Shown here: positions 61,946-64,000 of the stretch, piece by piece
Position numbering within the stretch: position 1 is the first letter of the stretch
Layout: the number at the start of each line of letters is the position of its first letter
NCBI RefSeq assembly: GCF_028748105.1
Contig: NZ_CP118168.1
Location: 868,001-932,000, forward strand
Reading direction: 5' to 3'
Source: Entomospira nematocerorum
GTDB lineage: Bacteria > Spirochaetota > Spirochaetia > WRBN01
Length of the DNA stretch: 64,000 bases
Notes under the pieces: model-generated
What the model was told of the DNA's origin: nothing
Databases searched by the model: none
The model's input: the letters and a program-made list of their open reading frames with translations, nothing else
Made by a program: the position numbers and the translations under genes

Positions 61946-63463
61946 CTATTTGTTTAAAGATGAATCTAAGTGCCACATTTCACTCATGTGCTTCATCAGT
62001 TCTGGAGGGAAAAATTTTCTTGGCATTCGCCCTGCAGCCGGAGTTAATGTAAATTCGCTGAAAAAGATTTTTTCGTTATCGTAGTACCAATCAATACGTG
62101 CAAAATCTATTCCTGATAAGAGTTTATCAGATAGAATTAACATTTGACTTAATAGCAGATGTAGATCTGGTGTTAATTTTTTTTGTTGATAAGTATCAAT
62201 TTTTGATAGACTATCATCTATATAACATTCGTTTAAATTATTTAGATAGTAACTTCTATACTCCTGGTCTTGGTTATTTTCTCGACTCGTAAGATGAATT
62301 AAGTATTGCATAGAGTTATCAGGTTGCCTGAATGCATAAATACGATAATCATCCAAAATAGAGAATTGACTAGTATTATCTTTAATGCCCTTACCGATCA
62401 TTTGTTCCACAATAATCCCTGGTTTGATGTTGTGGTAATGAGGTTCATAGCTACGTAAGGAATGATTGACACTAAGCCAATGCGTTGCATGTGACAGAAG
62501 CGTCATGATTTGCTCATCAGTAAATGTATCTGTGATGAAGTAAGTCATATTCCAGCTATGATTCGCTTTAATAACTACGTTTTTATAGAGATGCCGATTT
62601 TTTTGTATATCTTGTGCTAATTCTTCTACACTCTCAAAAAAATTAAGGAGAGGAATAAGGTGTTCAGCCCCTATTTTTTCCTCAACATAAGAGCGTACTC
62701 GATATTTATCGGCTAGAATAGCATATTCTGCATGATGATAAGATTGTATGTATTTGCGGTAGAAGAGCTTATCTATAAAGGTAGTGGGTATGAAGAGATT
62801 GGGTAAAGTCCCATATTGTCTTTCATAGCGGAGGATATCCTGCATCATTGCATAGGTGGAGGCTTCTTCTAAGTCATAATATTGGGTTAAGGATATTATC
62901 ATGAGTAATGATTTGGTATTTTGTACCTCATATGTAAGCGGTAGCAATTTTTTCTCATCTAATTCTTTGAGTTGAGTATTTAATTTATGATAGTGATCCA
63001 GCCCTTTTTCTTTTAATTCTTTGATTTGATTATATTGTTCTAGCTCTTGTGTCTTGAGTTGATTGACTAACTTATTATAGTAATCAAGACCTTTCTCATT
63101 TGATTCTTTGAGTTGATTGGTTAACTTATTATAGTAATCAAGACCTTTCTCATTTGATTCTTTGAGTTGATTGGTTAACTTATTATAGTAATCAAGACTT
63201 TTTTCATTGGATTCTTTGATTTGAGAATTTAATTCACTATAGTGATCGAAACCTTTTTTAGTGAGTGCTTCAAACTGGATGATAATTTGATTGTATAGTT
63301 CTAACTCTTGAGCTTTGAGCTGATTGGCTAAATCGAGACCTTTTTTATGCAATTTCTCGATTTCCTGATATAGCTCTGACTGCTGTTGCTGTAACTCAAA
63401 TTGAATATCATAAAAAGCAACATTACCCACTTTTTTTAACAATTTCTTTAGTAATTTTTTCAT
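61946..63463 (-). CDS. TupA-like ATP-grasp protein with long coiled-coil N-terminus
   Basis: 505 residues. The last about 300 residues are an ATP-grasp domain of the TupA type, known from teichuronopeptide and capsule synthesis: ADKYRVRSYVEEKIGAEHLIPLL, NVVIKANHSWNM, FARIDWYYDNEKIFFSEF. The first about 170 residues are a coiled coil of 18-residue units with LDYYNKLTNQLKESNEKG, three copies by near-identical 54-base DNA units at 63057-63218. TupA-like enzymes add or transfer small units to surface sugars; here the partner is the neighbouring MBOAT. ATG 63463 chosen over GTG 63469. Promoter at 63509-63537. Confidence 0.82.
   Translation of the reverse strand: MKKLLKKLLKKVGNVAFYDIQFELQQQQSELYQEIEKLHKKGLDLANQLKAQELELYNQIIIQFEALTKKGFDHYSELNSQIKESNEKSLDYYNKLTNQLKESNEKGLDYYNKLTNQLKESNEKGLDYYNKLVNQLKTQELEQYNQIKELKEKGLDHYHKLNTQLKELDEKKLLPLTYEVQNTKSLLMIISLTQYYDLEEASTYAMMQDILRYERQYGTLPNLFIPTTFIDKLFYRKYIQSYHHAEYAILADKYRVRSYVEEKIGAEHLIPLLNFFESVEELAQDIQKNRHLYKNVVIKANHSWNMTYFITDTFTDEQIMTLLSHATHWLSVNHSLRSYEPHYHNIKPGIIVEQMIGKGIKDNTSQFSILDDYRIYAFRQPDNSMQYLIHLTSRENNQDQEYRSYYLNNLNECYIDDSLSKIDTYQQKKLTPDLHLLLSQMLILSDKLLSGIDFARIDWYYDNEKIFFSEFTLTPAAGRMPRKFFPPELMKHMSEMWHLDSSLNK
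63057..63218 (-). repeat. three 54-bp tandem repeats in the coiled coil
   Basis: Three direct repeats (63057-63110, 63111-63164, 63165-63218) encode the 18-residue unit; units 1 and 2 differ at only a few bases. They lengthen the coiled coil and can vary by whole units. Confidence 0.85.
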
Positions 63464-63508
63464 GATCACGCTTCTTTATAAACATGTAATATTGCAAACC
63501 TTATATTG

Positions 63509-63537
63509 ATACTAACATAAAGTAAACTAATATGCAA
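63509..63537 (-). promoter_or_regulatory. promoter of the TupA-like gene
   Basis: On the minus strand TTGCAT (63537-63532), 17 bases, TAGTAT (63514-63509), with a leader of about 40 bases to ATG 63463. Confidence 0.5.
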
Positions 63538-63623
63538 GGTTTATTTTTATTCAGCAGTATGAATACACTTGAGCAAGTTGACTTAATATAAGATATACAT
63601 GCAGCTTGTTTACATTGTGATAA

Positions 63624-63998
63624 TTAAAAATTAAAATAAAGAAATTCTGTGGTGATACTTTCTCCAATTAATACAAAGTAAACCCATATAAAACTAAAGA
63701 TTGCAAGCATGAGGTTTTTGATTGAGGGTTTGAAGTAATTTATTTTTTCTTGAGTATTCCGTGTATATAGAGCAATAGCCATGCTCATAATAATGTAAAG
63801 CCATACTAATGATATTGTTATTTGAGTTAGAGGAATTATGATTTGAGCCAATGGGTCTATAGTATCAATAAAAAGAGTAGAGAGGAGTTCTAGAATTTTC
63901 GTTTTGAATGTGCCTAAATTATTTAAGCCTAGCATACCTTTAATGATTTTTTTTGCATCATTGAAACTATTCGCACGAAAGAAAATCCAAGCAAAGTT
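63624..63998 (-). CDS. MBOAT-family O-acyltransferase, C-terminal end
   Basis: Truncated by the right edge; 124 residues visible and ending in a TAA at 63624. Reading upstream of ATG 63935 stays open to the window edge and gives NFAWIFFRANSFNDAKKI, the typical C-terminal segment of AlgI/DltB-type membrane-bound O-acyltransferases, followed by a glycine-rich turn and two more hydrophobic helices. Such enzymes acylate extracellular polysaccharides. It lies next to the TupA-like gene, so a surface polysaccharide locus probably continues to the right. Confidence 0.8.
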   Translation of the reverse strand, partial: NFAWIFFRANSFNDAKKIIKGMLGLNNLGTFKTKILELLSTLFIDTIDPLAQIIIPLTQITISLVWLYIIMSMAIALYTRNTQEKINYFKPSIKNLMLAIFSFIWVYFVLIGESITTEFLYFNF

Positions 63999-64000
63999 AA

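Noticed and set aside
63057..63218. Considered as a CRISPR-like or VNTR non-coding array
   Set aside because: The 54-base units are in frame, directly adjacent without spacers, and encode a coiled coil.

Overview
The window is a typical AT-rich spirochaete chromosome segment. The 16S rRNA gene carries the GGCGCGTCTTAAGCATGC stretch near its 5' end that is common in Spirochaetia. The proteins fit this: relaxed-lipobox lipoproteins, LysM/TPR envelope proteins, a lone phosphotransferase EIIB, an archaeal-type CMP kinase and a very large acyl-CoA dehydratase activase. The low GC content and transporter load suggest a host-associated member of the Spirochaetales (insect-associated Entomospira-like bacteria are one possibility), but the genus cannot be fixed from sequence reading alone. 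No prophage, insertion sequence or CRISPR array was seen; the region is nearly all vertical core genome with some accessory envelope genes.

Layout. 1-3432 (minus): the rbfA-truB-ribF-rpsO-pnp translation/RNA cluster, with an S15-like second gene inserted between rpsO and pnp. 3623-10093: a lone PTS EIIB, tRNA-Val, an SPFH lipoprotein, a ferredoxin plus NapH-like membrane pair, a UvrD-type helicase, an adenine methyltransferase and a lipoprotein with an EEDI repeat. 10183-12137: a self-contained 16S rRNA transcription unit (promoter, leader, processing stem, 16S, terminator) without 23S or 5S. 12192-14590: ymdB and rny. 14970-20288: one 1772-residue gene encoding a complete eukaryote-style acetyl-CoA carboxylase (BC-BCCP-central-CT). 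21023-25070: a peptidoglycan-remodelling operon (TPR, LysM-amidase, small TPR-like, NlpC/P60-like). 25314-30883: zinc-ribbon protein, rpsT, HU, tRNA-Glu, a hypothetical protein, argS and prfB with its programmed frameshift. 30905-45148: envelope proteins, an aminotransferase, transporters (DAACS, two tandem MFS, MATE), pgk, nth, tRNA-Arg and a binding lipoprotein. 45196-50739: maf, DUF2147, murC-yicC-CMP kinase, a hypothetical and mutM. 50741-55150: the giant activase. 55513-64000: a secreted protein plus S1C protease pair, a cystine transporter plus CoA-disulfide reductase pair, and a TupA-type ATP-grasp protein next to a truncated MBOAT acyltransferase.

Gene regulation. Promoters close to TTGACA-N17-TATAAT can be read in front of many genes. 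In at least five of them the predicted +1 falls within a few bases of the start codon (helicase, RluA-like synthase, MATE, maf, the gene at 37562), while other genes have normal Shine-Dalgarno leaders. This suggests substantial leaderless transcription. Several intergenic regions hold long, almost perfect palindromes that are terminators or terminator-like.

The observations most worth following are the eukaryote-type single-chain carboxylase, the S15 paralogue between rpsO and pnp, the leaderless promoter arrangement, the stand-alone 16S unit, the zinc-finger-less MutM, and the perfect 36-bp-arm palindrome before the EEDI lipoprotein.
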